Positions 14,762 to 26,600 are shown, numbered from the stretch's first letter. The stretch: DNA of 64,000 bases from CADEFQ01 sp050249415 (GCA_050249415.1 JBFWQO010000002.1:62001-126000); one strand, 5' to 3'. The notes: generated by a model not told the origin, from the letters alone. Translations and numbers: made by a program.

Positions 14762-14836
14762 TGGTGCCGGGGCTTCGGTTATTCGGTTATTGCGGCTGCG
14801 CCCGGCAATAACCGAATAACCGAAGCCCCGGCACCA
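14762..14836. repeat. 32-bp-arm palindrome, copy 2 (inside truD 3' end)
   Basis: The left arm 14762-14793 and right arm 14805-14836 are perfect reverse complements over 32 bp, with loop GGCTGCGCCCG. Sequence and orientation match copy 1 including the loop, apart from one base. The right arm and loop are read as the last 19 codons of truD, and the TGA at 14781-14779 lies inside the left arm. Confidence 0.9.
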
Positions 14837-15858
14837 TGAATCTGCATGACCTCCCGCAGCACCGTGGTCGCGAAGCTGCCCGCCGTCAGGCGAAAACGCA
14901 GCACGAGGACCTCGCCCTCGAACGCGTGCGCGAGTTCACGCACGGCCACTCGCTGCGGGCGGCGCGCCGCCTCGACTTCCGCCGCGATCAACCCGTCGCA
15001 GGGATCGCCAAATTCCGCGCCCACCTCCGCCTCGAGCGCCGCGATCCGGTTGCGGGTGCGCCCGGCGCCGCGGCCCCACATCGGGCCCGTCGGGTGCACG
15101 TCGAGCGCCGCGACGCGGTCCGACAGCGCCTGGTCCACGACCTCGACATCGAACACGCTGCCCGTACCGTCGAGATTCGCGACATCGCCCGGCTCGAGGC
15201 GGGACCAGGTGCCGTCCCCGACCCGCCGCGCGAGCACGGCGTTGAACAGCAGGCTGCGGGCCGCGGACAGCGTGTAGCCGCGGTCGGTGCGCCAGTCCCC
15301 GGCGGCGATCCGCGCGAGATTCGACAGCTCGCGACCGAAGCGCTGGGGCCCGAAGTAATCGGGTACACCCTGCGCGCCGATCATCGCGAGCCGCGCCGCG
15401 AGGGCCGCACGATCGCCTTCGAAGTTGCGTACGCGCAGCTCGAAGCGATTGCCAGCAAGTGCGCCGCGCGGCAGTTTGCGGCGATGCAGATGCGCTTCGA
15501 TCACCTCGTAGCCGTCGCCCGCGCCCCCCCGCCAATCGTCCGGCCCGCCCTTGCCACGCGGCACGGTGAACCATTGCGTCGTCACCGCATGGCGATCCTT
15601 GAGCCCTGCGAAACCCACGTCGAACGGCCGGCACCCGGCCCGTTTCGCCAGTTCGCGTGCCACCCATTCCGTGTTCGCACCCCGTTTGCGCACACGCAGC
15701 AGCAGGTGTGGCCCCTCGCCCGCCGGCTCGAACCCGAGGATCTCATCGACGAGGAAATCGTCCGGCACACCCCGCACCTGGCCGCCGGCCGGTGGCGCGC
15801 CGAACGCGCGGGGTGGATCGAGCGCGAGCGCCCGCCATCGATCCGGAACAGCCGGCAT
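14779..15858 (-). CDS. truD: tRNA pseudouridine(13) synthase TruD
   Basis: Makes pseudouridine 13 in tRNA-Glu. The catalytic motif is GFAGLKDRHAVTTQ with Asp88 as nucleophile. NRFELRVRNFEG and PDYFGPQRFGRE are the other family blocks, and the normal C-terminal block ends GSFATTVLREVMQ. 359 residues, against 349 in E. coli. The last 19 residues (GAGASVIRLLPGAAAITE and the one before) are encoded by palindrome copy 2, which also supplies the stop codon, so the native end has been replaced. The ATG at 15858 overlaps the ispF TGA. Confidence 0.95.
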   Translation of the reverse strand: MPAVPDRWRALALDPPRAFGAPPAGGQVRGVPDDFLVDEILGFEPAGEGPHLLLRVRKRGANTEWVARELAKRAGCRPFDVGFAGLKDRHAVTTQWFTVPRGKGGPDDWRGGAGDGYEVIEAHLHRRKLPRGALAGNRFELRVRNFEGDRAALAARLAMIGAQGVPDYFGPQRFGRELSNLARIAAGDWRTDRGYTLSAARSLLFNAVLARRVGDGTWSRLEPGDVANLDGTGSVFDVEVVDQALSDRVAALDVHPTGPMWGRGAGRTRNRIAALEAEVGAEFGDPCDGLIAAEVEAARRPQRVAVRELAHAFEGEVLVLRFRLTAGSFATTVLREVMQIHGAGASVIRLLPGAAAITE

Positions 15859-16343
15859 CAGCGCGACGGGTCGCCCGCGAGCAGCAGCACCGCCGCCTGC
15901 GCGGCGAGCCCCTCGCCACGCCCGATGAAGCCGAGGCCCTCGGCGGTCGTCGCCTTGAGGTTGACCTGCGCGTCCGCGATGCCGAGCAGCCGCGCGATCG
16001 CGTGGCGCATCTCGTCCCGATGCTGTCCGATGCGAGGCAACTCGGCGAGGAATGTCACGTCGACATTCCCGACGACGTAGTGCCGTGCGCGAACGAGGGA
16101 CATCACGTGGCGGGTCAGGTCGCGGCTGTCGGCGCCTCGCCACTTCGGGTCGGTGTCGGGAAAGTGCTGGCCGATATCGCCGAGACCGGCTGCGCCGAGC
16201 AGCGCATCGCACAGTGCGTGCAGGATCACGTCACCGTCGGAGTGCGCCCGCACGCCCCGCGCATGAGGCAAGCGCACGCCGCCGAGCGCCACGCTGTCGC
16301 CGGGGCCGAACGCGTGGATGTCGATGCCGAAGCCGATTCTCAT
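15858..16343 (-). CDS. ispF: 2-C-methyl-D-erythritol 2,4-cyclodiphosphate synthase
   Basis: Fifth step of the MEP isoprenoid pathway. MRIGFGIDIHAF carries the metal ligands Asp8 and His10; SDGDVILHALCDALLGAAGLGDIG and the FPDTDPKWRGADS loop are the other active-site blocks. 161 residues, against 159 in E. coli. The ATG at 16343 overlaps the ispD TGA, and ispD-ispF is the usual pair. Confidence 0.97.
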   Translation of the reverse strand: MRIGFGIDIHAFGPGDSVALGGVRLPHARGVRAHSDGDVILHALCDALLGAAGLGDIGQHFPDTDPKWRGADSRDLTRHVMSLVRARHYVVGNVDVTFLAELPRIGQHRDEMRHAIARLLGIADAQVNLKATTAEGLGFIGRGEGLAAQAAVLLLAGDPSR

Positions 16344-17068
16344 GGGGGTCGCCTCGCCGTCCGGTTTCGCAGCAGGATCGCCTCGGCCAGCGCGAGATCG
16401 GCCGGTGTCGTGACCTTGATGTTGCGCACGTCGCCCGGCACGAGGAGCGGCGCGTACCCCTGCCACTCCATCGCCTGCGCCTCGTCCGTGGGCTGTCGCG
16501 ACAGGGCCTGCGCCGCCTCGAGCGCGCGCGCCAGCGCCCCGAGGCGGAACATCTGCGGTGTGAGCGCGCGCCACAGGGCCTCACGCTCCTCGGTACGCGC
16601 GACCACGGCGGGATCGGCCTCGGCGGCGCGCTTCAGGGTATCGGCGAGCGGCACCGCGAGCAGCGCCCCGACCGGGTGAGGCAGCGCCGTCGCAATCAGT
16701 GCGTCGATCTCGGGCCGCGAGACACAGGGGCGCGCCGCATCGTGCACGAGCACCCATTCATCGTCATCGAGCCCCGACCGCAGCGCGATGAGTGCGCGAT
16801 ACACGCTCTCGGCGCGCTCCGCCCCGCCGGTGACGGCGCCGAGCGGGCCCGTGCCGCGCTCCGCACATCGTGCTGCGACGTGCGGCCACGCCGTGTCGTC
16901 GGCCGCGATGGCGACGACGATGCGGTGGCAACGGGCATCGGCGAGGAACGGTGCGAGGGCATGCTCGATCACGGTCGTGCCCGCGAGCGGCTCGTACTGC
17001 TTGCGCAGGATCGAAGCGCCGAAACGTCGGCCGGATCCCGCCGCCGGCACTACGAGCGCGTACCGCAT
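16340..17068 (-). CDS. ispD: 2-C-methyl-D-erythritol 4-phosphate cytidylyltransferase
   Basis: Third step of the MEP pathway: transfers CMP to methylerythritol phosphate. The nucleotide-binding start is ALVVPAAGSGRRFGASILRK, and VLVHDAARPCVS and the late ITTPADLALAE-type ending (VTTPADLALAEAI) are family blocks. 242 residues, against 236 in E. coli. ATG 17068; it follows ftsB by 20 bp, the E. coli arrangement ftsB-ispD-ispF. Confidence 0.96.
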   Translation of the reverse strand: MRYALVVPAAGSGRRFGASILRKQYEPLAGTTVIEHALAPFLADARCHRIVVAIAADDTAWPHVAARCAERGTGPLGAVTGGAERAESVYRALIALRSGLDDDEWVLVHDAARPCVSRPEIDALIATALPHPVGALLAVPLADTLKRAAEADPAVVARTEEREALWRALTPQMFRLGALARALEAAQALSRQPTDEAQAMEWQGYAPLLVPGDVRNIKVTTPADLALAEAILLRNRTARRPP

Positions 17069-17088
17069 CGGAGCGCGCCGCCGGCCGT

Positions 17089-17409
17089 CTACCGCTGCGC
17101 GGTGCGGGTGCGGGCGTCGACGCCGGCTGCCGAGCCCGGCCGCGGCACCACCTGGTAGAACGATTCGCGCGGGGCGACCATGCCAAGTTCGCTGCGGGCC
17201 CGTTCCTCGAGCGCGGTGAGACCCTGTTTCAGGTCGCGGACTTCGGCGGCGAGGCGCGCATTGCGTGCGGTGAGGGCGGCATTCTCGCTGCGCTGCGCAG
17301 CGACATCGGCTTCGAGGCTGCGCATCCCGCTCACGCCGTCGGCGGAGACGAGCAGGCGGTACTGCAGCAGCAGCACTACGATGACCAGAGCACCCGCCAG
17401 CCACTTCAT
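17089..17409 (-). CDS. ftsB: Cell division protein FtsB
   Basis: Small bitopic membrane protein (106 residues) of the FtsQBL complex at the septum. It has one N-terminal transmembrane helix (LAGALVIVVLLLQYRLL). A periplasmic coiled coil follows (roughly residues 30-70, with Asn/Leu spacing in RSENAALTARNARLAAEV). Then comes the ERARSELGMVAPRESFYQ block seen in most FtsB proteins. Lies between eno and ispD as in E. coli and Pseudomonas. Confidence 0.95.
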   Translation of the reverse strand: MKWLAGALVIVVLLLQYRLLVSADGVSGMRSLEADVAAQRSENAALTARNARLAAEVRDLKQGLTALEERARSELGMVAPRESFYQVVPRPGSAAGVDARTRTAQR

Positions 17410-17424
17410 CGCGACCGGACTCTA

Positions 17425-18708
17425 TCAGACCTGCACCGGGAAGGCACCGTGGCCCGCATAGGTCGCACGCGGACCGAGCGCCGCCTCGATGCGCAGCAAC
17501 TGGTTGTACTTGGCGACCCGGTCGGAGCGCGACATGGAGCCCGTCTTGATCTGCGTGGCCGCGGTCGCGACCGCGAGGTCCGCGATCGTGCAATCCTCGG
17601 TCTCGCCCGAACGATGCGACACGACCGCCGAGTACTTCGCCGCATCGGCCATCGCGATCGCCGCGAGCGTCTCGGTGAGGGTGCCGATCTGGTTCGGCTT
17701 GATGAGGATCGAGTTCGCGATCCCCTTCGATATGCCATCCTTCAGGATCGCGGTATTGGTGACGAACAGGTCGTCGCCGACGAGCTGGAGCTTGCGGCCG
17801 AGTTTCTTCGTCAGGATGGCCCAGCCGTCCCAGTCCGACTCGCCCATGCCGTCCTCGATCGTGATGATGGGATAGCTCGCCGCGAGGCCCGCGAGATAGT
17901 CCGCGAACCCGGCCGACGTGAACGACCGGCCCTCGCCCTCGAGCACATACCGGCCGTCCCTGTAGAACTCGGAGCTCGCGGCATCGAGCCCGAGGTAGAT
18001 GTCCTTGCCCGCGCGGTAGCCGGCTGTGGCGATCGCCTCGAGGATCAGATCGAGCGCCGCCGAGTTCGACGGCAGGTCGGGGGCGAAGCCGCCCTCGTCG
18101 CCGACCGCGGTCGACAAGCCGCGATCGTTCAGGAGCTTCTTCAGCGTATGGAACACTTCGGCGCCGTAGCGCAGCGCCTCGGAGAGTGACGGCGCGCCGA
18201 CCGGCAGGATCATGAATTCCTGGATGTCGAGGCTGTTGTTGGCGTGCGCGCCGCCGTTCACGATGTTCATCATCGGCACGGGCATCACGGGCGCGCGCCC
18301 GCCGCCGAGCCACTCGTGGAGCGCCTGGCCTGCCGAGCGCGAGGCGGCGTGCACGTTCGCGAGCGACACCGCGAGCAGTGCATTGGCACCGAGGCGCGCC
18401 TTCGTGGCGGTGCCGTCGAGCGCGATCATCGCGGCATCGAGCCCCGCCTGGTCGGCCGGGTCGCGGCCGACGAGCGCCGCCTTCAGCGCGCCGTTCACGT
18501 GGGCGACCGCCTTCTGCACGCCCTTGCCGAGGTAGCGCTGCGGATCGCCGTCGCGCAGCTCCACCGCTTCGCGCGTGCCGGTCGACGCGCCGGACGGCAC
18601 GGCGGCCCGCCCGACCGTGCCGTCATCGAGCACGACGTCGGCCTCGACGGTGGGATTGCCGCGGGAATCGATGATCTCGCGCCCGCGGACATCGGCGATA
18701 CGACTCAT
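17425..18708 (-). CDS. eno: Enolase
   Basis: Interconverts 2-phosphoglycerate and phosphoenolpyruvate. The N-terminus reads IADVRGREIIDSRGNPTVE and the phosphate loop PSGASTGTREAVELRDGD. Later blocks are NIVNGGAHANN, TAVGDEGGFAPDL, ITIEDGMGESDWDGW and SHRSGETEDCTIADLAV with the catalytic lysine region. 427 residues, against 432 in E. coli. The ATG at 18708 overlaps the kdsA stop. In E. coli enolase also sits in the RNA degradosome. Confidence 0.98.
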   Translation of the reverse strand: MSRIADVRGREIIDSRGNPTVEADVVLDDGTVGRAAVPSGASTGTREAVELRDGDPQRYLGKGVQKAVAHVNGALKAALVGRDPADQAGLDAAMIALDGTATKARLGANALLAVSLANVHAASRSAGQALHEWLGGGRAPVMPVPMMNIVNGGAHANNSLDIQEFMILPVGAPSLSEALRYGAEVFHTLKKLLNDRGLSTAVGDEGGFAPDLPSNSAALDLILEAIATAGYRAGKDIYLGLDAASSEFYRDGRYVLEGEGRSFTSAGFADYLAGLAASYPIITIEDGMGESDWDGWAILTKKLGRKLQLVGDDLFVTNTAILKDGISKGIANSILIKPNQIGTLTETLAAIAMADAAKYSAVVSHRSGETEDCTIADLAVATAATQIKTGSMSRSDRVAKYNQLLRIEAALGPRATYAGHGAFPVQV

Positions 18709-19538
18709 AGCAGGGCTTCCTCGTAGGGCTGTGACTTCGCGGCACGGTCGAGCGCGAGCAGTGTGCGGAGCAGCGGCTCCATGCGATCGAGCGGCCAGGC
18801 GTTCGGGCCGTCCGACAATGCCTTGTCGGGATCGGGATGCGTTTCCATGAAGAGGCCGGCGACGCCCGCGGCCACCGCCGCGCGCGCGAGCACCGGCACG
18901 AACTCGCGCTGCCCGCCCGAGGCACTGCCCTTCCCGCCCGGCAACTGCACCGAGTGCGTGGCGTCGAACACGACCGGACAGCCTGTCCCGCGCATCACCG
19001 CGAGCGCACGCATGTCGGATACGAGGTTGTTGTAGCCGAACGTGAAGCCGCGCTCGCAGACCATGATCTCCTCGTTGCCGGTCGAGCGCGCCTTGTCGAC
19101 GACGTTCTGCATCTCCCACGGCGAGAGGAATTGCCCCTTCTTGATGTTGACGGGCCGGCCCTGGGAGGCCGCATTCACGATGAAGTTGGTCTGTCGCACG
19201 AGGAAGGCCGGCGTCTGCAGCACATCGACGACGGCGGCGACTTCCGCGAGCGGCGTGTCTTCGTGCACGTCGGTCAGCACCGGCACGCCGAACTGGCGCT
19301 TCACGTCGGCGAGCACCGCGAGCCCGGCCTCGATACCGGGGCCCCGGAAGCTCGCGCGCGAGGAGCGGTTCGCCTTGTCGTAGGACGCCTTGAACACGAA
19401 CGGAATGCCGAGGCGCGCCGTGATGTCGCGCAGGCGGCCGGCCACGTCGAACGTGAGCTGCGCGCTCTCGACGACACAGGGCCCCGCGATCAGGAAGAAC
19501 GGCCGGTCCGGGCCGACCTCGACACCCGCGAGCTTCAT
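18705..19538 (-). CDS. kdsA: 3-deoxy-D-manno-octulosonate 8-phosphate synthase
   Basis: Makes KDO-8-phosphate for the LPS inner core from arabinose 5-phosphate and PEP. Family blocks are FFLIAGPCVVES, FKASYDKANRSS, LTDVHE, DVLQTPAFLVRQTN, NIKKGQFLSPW and FDATHSVQLPGG. The QREFVPVLARAA stretch is typical as well. 277 residues, against 284 in E. coli. The ATG at 19538 sits 10 bp after pyrG. Confidence 0.97.
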   Translation of the reverse strand: MKLAGVEVGPDRPFFLIAGPCVVESAQLTFDVAGRLRDITARLGIPFVFKASYDKANRSSRASFRGPGIEAGLAVLADVKRQFGVPVLTDVHEDTPLAEVAAVVDVLQTPAFLVRQTNFIVNAASQGRPVNIKKGQFLSPWEMQNVVDKARSTGNEEIMVCERGFTFGYNNLVSDMRALAVMRGTGCPVVFDATHSVQLPGGKGSASGGQREFVPVLARAAVAAGVAGLFMETHPDPDKALSDGPNAWPLDRMEPLLRTLLALDRAAKSQPYEEALL

Positions 19539-19548
19539 CGCCCCGGCC

Positions 19549-21195
<1,647 letters not shown>

Positions 21196-21260
21196 GGTGT
21201 CCGCCGCGTGGTGGAAACGGTGCCGCTCACCCCGGACGGGGGTGCAGTTGCGACGGGCAG

Positions 21261-22658
21261 CTAGGTTACCAAATCAGCCTCGCCCGGGCGAGCGCGGCGC
21301 GGCGTTCGATGCCACACGAGGCGCGCGCGCGCCGCGGTGCCCGCGCCGGCCTGCACGCTGGCATCCGTCCAGCGATCGGCGACCGCCAGGAGCTGCGTGC
21401 CGGAGAACACGAGCGGCAGCGCGGCACGCTCCCATGCCGCGACGCGCGCCTCCTGCAGCAGACGCTTGACGGTGCGTGCAGGTCCGCCGGCACGCGGCCG
21501 CAGCCGCTCCCCGCCCCGGCGCCAGCGCACCGCCACCGTGGCCGGCAGCGCCGCGAGATCGATGTCGCCGTGGGCATCGCCCCGCAGCTCGAGGCGCCCC
21601 CGCGCCCCGGGCAGCCACAGCATCGATCGCTCGCGCCACGCCCAATCGACACCGTCACCGGCCGGGGGCGCGACCTCCGGCGCACGTCGCCACACGAGGC
21701 GCTGCCCCGCGATGCGCTGCACGCCGCCACCCTCCCACCATACGGCGGGCCGGGCGTCGCGTCGCGCGGCGAGCAGCGGCCCACAGACCTCCGCGAGACG
21801 GCGCGCATCGGGCATGCGCCCGCCGTGGCGCGCAACCCAGTACCGCACGGCATTGCGCCGGCGTTCCGGCGTGAGCCGCCGCAATGCCGTGACCGCGAGG
21901 TCGGCGCCTTCCGCGGCGGTCGCAAGGTCGGTCGCCGCAAGGCCCGCCAGCAGCCGCTGCGCCTCCGCGGCATGACACGCACTGCGTGCGAGCGCCCGCA
22001 CGGCACCCGGCCAGCGTCCGAGGAGTGGCGGCAGTACCGCCTGCCGCACGAACACGCGATCGAAGCGCGGGTCGGCGTTCATCGGATCCTCGATCCACTC
22101 GAGGCGCCGGCGGCGCGCATAGTCGCGCAGTGCCGCGCGCGGCACATCGAGCAGCGGACGCAGGAGCCATCCCCGTCCGAGCGGCGCCCGCGCCGGCATC
22201 GCCGCGAGCCCGGCGACTCCCGCCCCGCGCAACAACTGCAGGAGCACGGTCTCGGCCTGGTCGTCGAGATGATGCGCGGTGAGGAGGCATTCGCCGGGCG
22301 CGAGCGCGCGCGCGAACGCCGCGTAACGGGCCGTGCGGGCCGCCGCTTCGAGCGATTCACCAGGGCCCGCCGCGACGGCCACGCGGCGCACGCCGAAGCG
22401 CACACCCTGCGCGCCGGCGAGTGCGCGGCAGCGCCGCGCCCAGTGGCCCGACGCCGCATCGAGCCCGTGATCGACGTGGAGCGCGCGCAGCGCGAGCCGC
22501 GGACGGCGGCGCGCCACGGTCGCGATCGCCGCGAGCAGCGCGAGGGAGTCCCCGCCGCCCGAGAAAGCGACCGCGACCCGTGCGTCGGGAAAGGAGGCGA
22601 TCAGTGCGGCGAGGCGCGCGGCGAGCGGCACCGGGCCGAATGCGGCCGCGGGCGCCAT
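21261..22658 (-). CDS. tilS: tRNA(Ile)-lysidine synthase
   Basis: Converts C34 of the AUA-reading tRNA-Ile to lysidine. The ATP PP-loop is VAVAFSGGGDSLAL (SGGGDS at residues 33-38), followed by LRALHVDHGL and the AHHLDDQAETVLLQLLRG block. The C-terminal domains are Trp/Arg-rich and diverged as usual. 465 residues, against 432 in E. coli. Starts 3 bp after accA. Confidence 0.95.
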   Translation of the reverse strand: MAPAAAFGPVPLAARLAALIASFPDARVAVAFSGGGDSLALLAAIATVARRRPRLALRALHVDHGLDAASGHWARRCRALAGAQGVRFGVRRVAVAAGPGESLEAAARTARYAAFARALAPGECLLTAHHLDDQAETVLLQLLRGAGVAGLAAMPARAPLGRGWLLRPLLDVPRAALRDYARRRRLEWIEDPMNADPRFDRVFVRQAVLPPLLGRWPGAVRALARSACHAAEAQRLLAGLAATDLATAAEGADLAVTALRRLTPERRRNAVRYWVARHGGRMPDARRLAEVCGPLLAARRDARPAVWWEGGGVQRIAGQRLVWRRAPEVAPPAGDGVDWAWRERSMLWLPGARGRLELRGDAHGDIDLAALPATVAVRWRRGGERLRPRAGGPARTVKRLLQEARVAAWERAALPLVFSGTQLLAVADRWTDASVQAGAGTAARARLVWHRTPRRARPGEADLVT

Positions 22659-22661
22659 GGA

Positions 22662-23627
22662 TCAGGCGGTGGCTTCGGAATAGACGCCGAACCCGGCGAT
22701 GCGCTCGTTGCGGCTCGCGCGCAGCGCCTCGGGCGTCGAGTCGGACAGCGAATCGAGGTGGCGCAGCAGCGCCGTGCGCATCGTCTCGAACATCGCCTGC
22801 GGGTTGCGATGCGCGCCGCCGAGCGGCTCCTTCAGCACCTCGTCGATGAGCCCGAGTTCGGACAGTCGCGCGGCGGTGAGACCCATCGACTCCGCGGCGA
22901 TCTCCTTCTTGTCCGAGTTCTTCCACAGGATCGACGCGCAACCCTCCGGCGAGATCACCGAGTACGTGGCGTACTCGAGCATCAGCAGGCGATCGCACAC
23001 GCCGATCGCGAGTGCCCCGCCGGACCCGCCCTCGCCGATCACGACGCTCACGATCGGGATGCCGAGCACCGACATCTCGTAGAGGTTGCGCGCGATCGCC
23101 TCGCTCTGGCCGCGCTCCTCGGAACCGACGCCGGGGTACGCGCCGGTCGTGTCGATGAACGTGATGAGCGGCAGGCGGAAGCGCTCGGCGAGGCGCATCA
23201 GGCGCAGCGCCTTGCGGTAACCCTCGGGCTTCGGCATGCCGTAGTTGCGTCGCACGCGTTCCTTCGTGTCGCGGCCCTTCTGGTGGCCGATGATCATCAC
23301 CGGCCGCCCTTCGAGCCGTGCGAGTCCGCCGACGATCGCGAGATCGTCGCCGTACATGCGGTCGCCGTGCAGTTCCTGGAAATCGGTGAGCACCGCCGCG
23401 ACATAGTCGAGCGTATAGGGCCGCTGCGGGTGGCGCGCGAGCTGCGTGATCTGCCACGGCGTGAGGTTCGCGAAGATGTTCTTCGTCAGCTGCCGGCTCT
23501 TCGCCTGCAGCTTCGCGATCTCGTCCTTGATGTTGACCTTCGATTCCGCGGTGACATGCCGCAGCTCCTCGATCTTCGCTTCGAGCTCGGCGATCGGTTG
23601 TTCGAAATCGAGGAAACTGACGGCCAT
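22662..23627 (-). CDS. accA: Acetyl-CoA carboxylase carboxyltransferase subunit alpha
   Basis: With AccD transfers CO2 from biotin to acetyl-CoA, the first step of fatty acid synthesis. MAVSFLDFEQPIAELEAKI and the helical ELEAKIEELR start are typical. The transferase core has GHQKGRDTKERVRRNYGMP, then DTTGAYPGVGSEERGQSEAI and IGEGGSGGALAIGVCDRL. 321 residues, against 319 in E. coli; no AccD fusion. ATG 23627 chosen over an upstream ATG that lacks homology. Confidence 0.98.
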   Translation of the reverse strand: MAVSFLDFEQPIAELEAKIEELRHVTAESKVNIKDEIAKLQAKSRQLTKNIFANLTPWQITQLARHPQRPYTLDYVAAVLTDFQELHGDRMYGDDLAIVGGLARLEGRPVMIIGHQKGRDTKERVRRNYGMPKPEGYRKALRLMRLAERFRLPLITFIDTTGAYPGVGSEERGQSEAIARNLYEMSVLGIPIVSVVIGEGGSGGALAIGVCDRLLMLEYATYSVISPEGCASILWKNSDKKEIAAESMGLTAARLSELGLIDEVLKEPLGGAHRNPQAMFETMRTALLRHLDSLSDSTPEALRASRNERIAGFGVYSEATA

Positions 23628-23690
23628 GGGATCCGGGCGAGTGGGAGGGCAGCGGGCGAGGTTACGGGCCGGGGGCCCGGACCGCAAGGA

Positions 23691-26600
23691 TCAGCCGGTC
23701 AGCGACGCCACGCCGGGCGGCGCGCCGTAGCGGACGCTGACATTGCCGCGCCCGGCGATCTGCTCGAGCGCTTCGAGCAACTCGCGCGTCGCGCGCACCT
23801 GCCACTCGGCACCGAGCGTGAACACGCCGCGGGCGCCCTCGCCCTCGTAATCGACCGACACCGCGCACGAGCCGGGACGCCACGGCGCGAGCGCCCCGGC
23901 GAGCCGCTCCGGCCATGCCGCGCGCGCGGCCGCACCAGCCGGGCAGCGGATGACGATGCGTCGCGCCGCGTCCTCGCGCGCGCGGTCGAGTTCGTGCACG
24001 CGTCGTGCGGCGAGGCGCCAGCCGTCGAGGAATTCGTCGAAGCGCACCTGGCCCTCCACGACGAGCAGCGCATCCTTCGCGACGAGTTCGCGAAACTGCT
24101 GGAACACGTCCTCGAAGAAATCCACTTCGATGCGCCCCGAGCGATCGTCGAGCACGATCGCGACGCGCGTGCCGCGGCGGCGCACCTCGGTGACGAGCCC
24201 CGCGACGGTCGCAGGCCGCCCGCCGCGAAATCCCCTGCCGGCCTCCGGCGTGCCGACGGGGCGATCGGACGTGAGGTCGCCGATCCGGTGCGTGACGAAG
24301 CGCGGCAGGTCCGCGAGGTAACGGTCGATCGGATGGCCGGTCAGGTAGAGGCCGAGCGTCTCGCGCTCGCCGGCGAGGCGGACCGATTCGCTGAAATCGG
24401 CCTGCTCGGGCACCGACTGTGCGACCGGGCCGGCTTGCGCGGCGCCGCCGAGCCCGAAGAAATCCTCCTGCCCCATCGCCTGCGCGCGCGTCGCCTGCTC
24501 GCCGAGCGCGAGTGCCGCATCGAGCCGGCTCATCATCGTCGCGCGATTCGCGCCGAGCGCATCGACGCTGCCCGATCGCACGAGCGCCTCGAGCGCACGG
24601 CGGTTCACTTTCGTCAGGTCGAGCCGGCGACAGAGGTCCTCGAGGCTCGCAAAGGGTCCGCGCGCCGTGCGCTCGGCCAGCAGCGCCTCGACGGCACCGG
24701 CGCCCACGCCCTTGATCGCGCCGAGCCCGTAGCGGATCGCACGCTCGCCCGCGACCGTGAACGCGTACACGGAATGGTTGACGTGCGGCGATTCGATCCC
24801 GATGTCGATCTGGGCGCACTCGTCGATCAGCGTGACGACCTTGTCGGTGTGGTCCATGTCAGCCGACAGCACGGCGGCCATGAAGGCCGCCGGGTAATGC
24901 GCCTTGAGCCATGCGGTCTGGTAGGACAGCAGCGCATAGGCTGCGGAATGCGACTTGTTGAAGCCGTAGCCCGCGAACTTCTCCATCAGGTCGAAGATGT
25001 GGGCCGCCTGCGGCGCGGGCACACCGCGCGCCGTCGCACCGTCGACGAAGACCGAGCGCTGCTTGGCCATTTCCTCGGGCTTCTTCTTGCCCATCGCACG
25101 ACGCAGCAGGTCGGCGCCACCGAGCGTGTAGCCCGCGAGCACCTGCGCGATCTGCATCACCTGTTCCTGGTACAGGATGACGCCGTAGGTCGGCGCGAGT
25201 ACCGGCTGCAGGTCGGGGTGCAGGTAGTCGATCACCGTGCCCGCCGGGCTGTGCTTGCGGGCGATGAAATCGTCGACCATGCCCGACTGCAGCGGGCCCG
25301 GGCGAAAGAGCGCGACGAGCGCGACGATGTCCTCGAAGCAGTCCGGCTGCAGCCGGCGGATCAGGTCCTTCATGCCGCGCGACTCGAGCTGGAACACCGC
25401 CGTCGTGCGACAGGACTTGAGGAGCGCATAGGTCGCGGCATCGTCCATCGGCAGGTCCGCGACCGCGAGCGGCGCCTCGCCGCGCGCCGCGCGGAGATCG
25501 TTGATCGTCGCGATCGCGCGATCGATGATCGTGAGCGTGCGCAGGCCGAGGAAGTCGAACTTGACGAGCCCCGCGGCCTCGACGTCGTCCTTGTCGAATT
25601 GCGTGACGACGCTCTGCGCGCCTTCCTCGCAGTAGAGCGGCGCGAAGTCGGTCAGGACCGAGGGCGCGATCACGACGCCGCCCGCGTGCGTGCCGGCGCT
25701 GCGGGTCAGGCCCTCGAGGGAGCGCGCGAGGTCGATCAGGTTCGCGACCTCCTCGTCGGTTTCACAGAGCCGCCTGAGCTCGGGCTCCTTCTTCAACGCA
25801 TCCTCGAGCGTGATGCCGAGCTCGAACGGGATGAGTTTCGCGATCCGGTCGACCTGGCCGTAACCGAGGCCGAGCACGCGGCCGACGTCGCGCACGACCG
25901 CCTTGGCGGCCATCGTGCCGTAGGTGATGATCTGCGAGACCCGGTCGCGACCGTACTTCTCCGCGACATAGTCGATGACCCGGTCCCGCCCCTCCATGCA
26001 GAAATCGACGTCGAAGTCCGGCATCGACACGCGCTCGGGATTGAGAAACCGCTCGAACAGCAGGTCGTAGCGCAGCGGGTCGATGGCGGTGATGCCGAGG
26101 GCCCACGCGACGACCGAGCCCGCCCCCGAGCCGCGTCCGGGACCGACCGGCACGCCGTGCCCGCGCGCCCAGCGGATGAAATCGGCGACGATCAGGAAGT
26201 ACCCGGCAAATCCCATCTGGCAGATGACCTCGAGCTCCGCCCCGAGCCGCTCGCGATAGCGCGCGGGCCCGGCTCCGGGCGGCAGGGCGGCGACGTGCGC
26301 CGCGAGGCCGCGCGCAGCCTCGGCATGCAGGAAGCCGGCGACGGTCTCGCCGGGCGGCACGGGATACTCCGGCAGGCGCGCCTCGCCGAGCTTGAGCGGC
26401 AGGCTGCAGCGCCGCGCGATCTCGACGGTGTTGGCGAGCGCCTCCGGGATGTCCGCGAACGCGCGTGCCATCTCCGCGGGCGTGCGCAGCGACTGCCGCG
26501 GCGTGTAGCGCCGCGCGCGGCCCGGATCGGCGAGCAACGTGCCTTCCTGGATGCAGACCCGCGCCTCGTGCGATTCGAATTCGCTCTCCGCGAGGAATCG

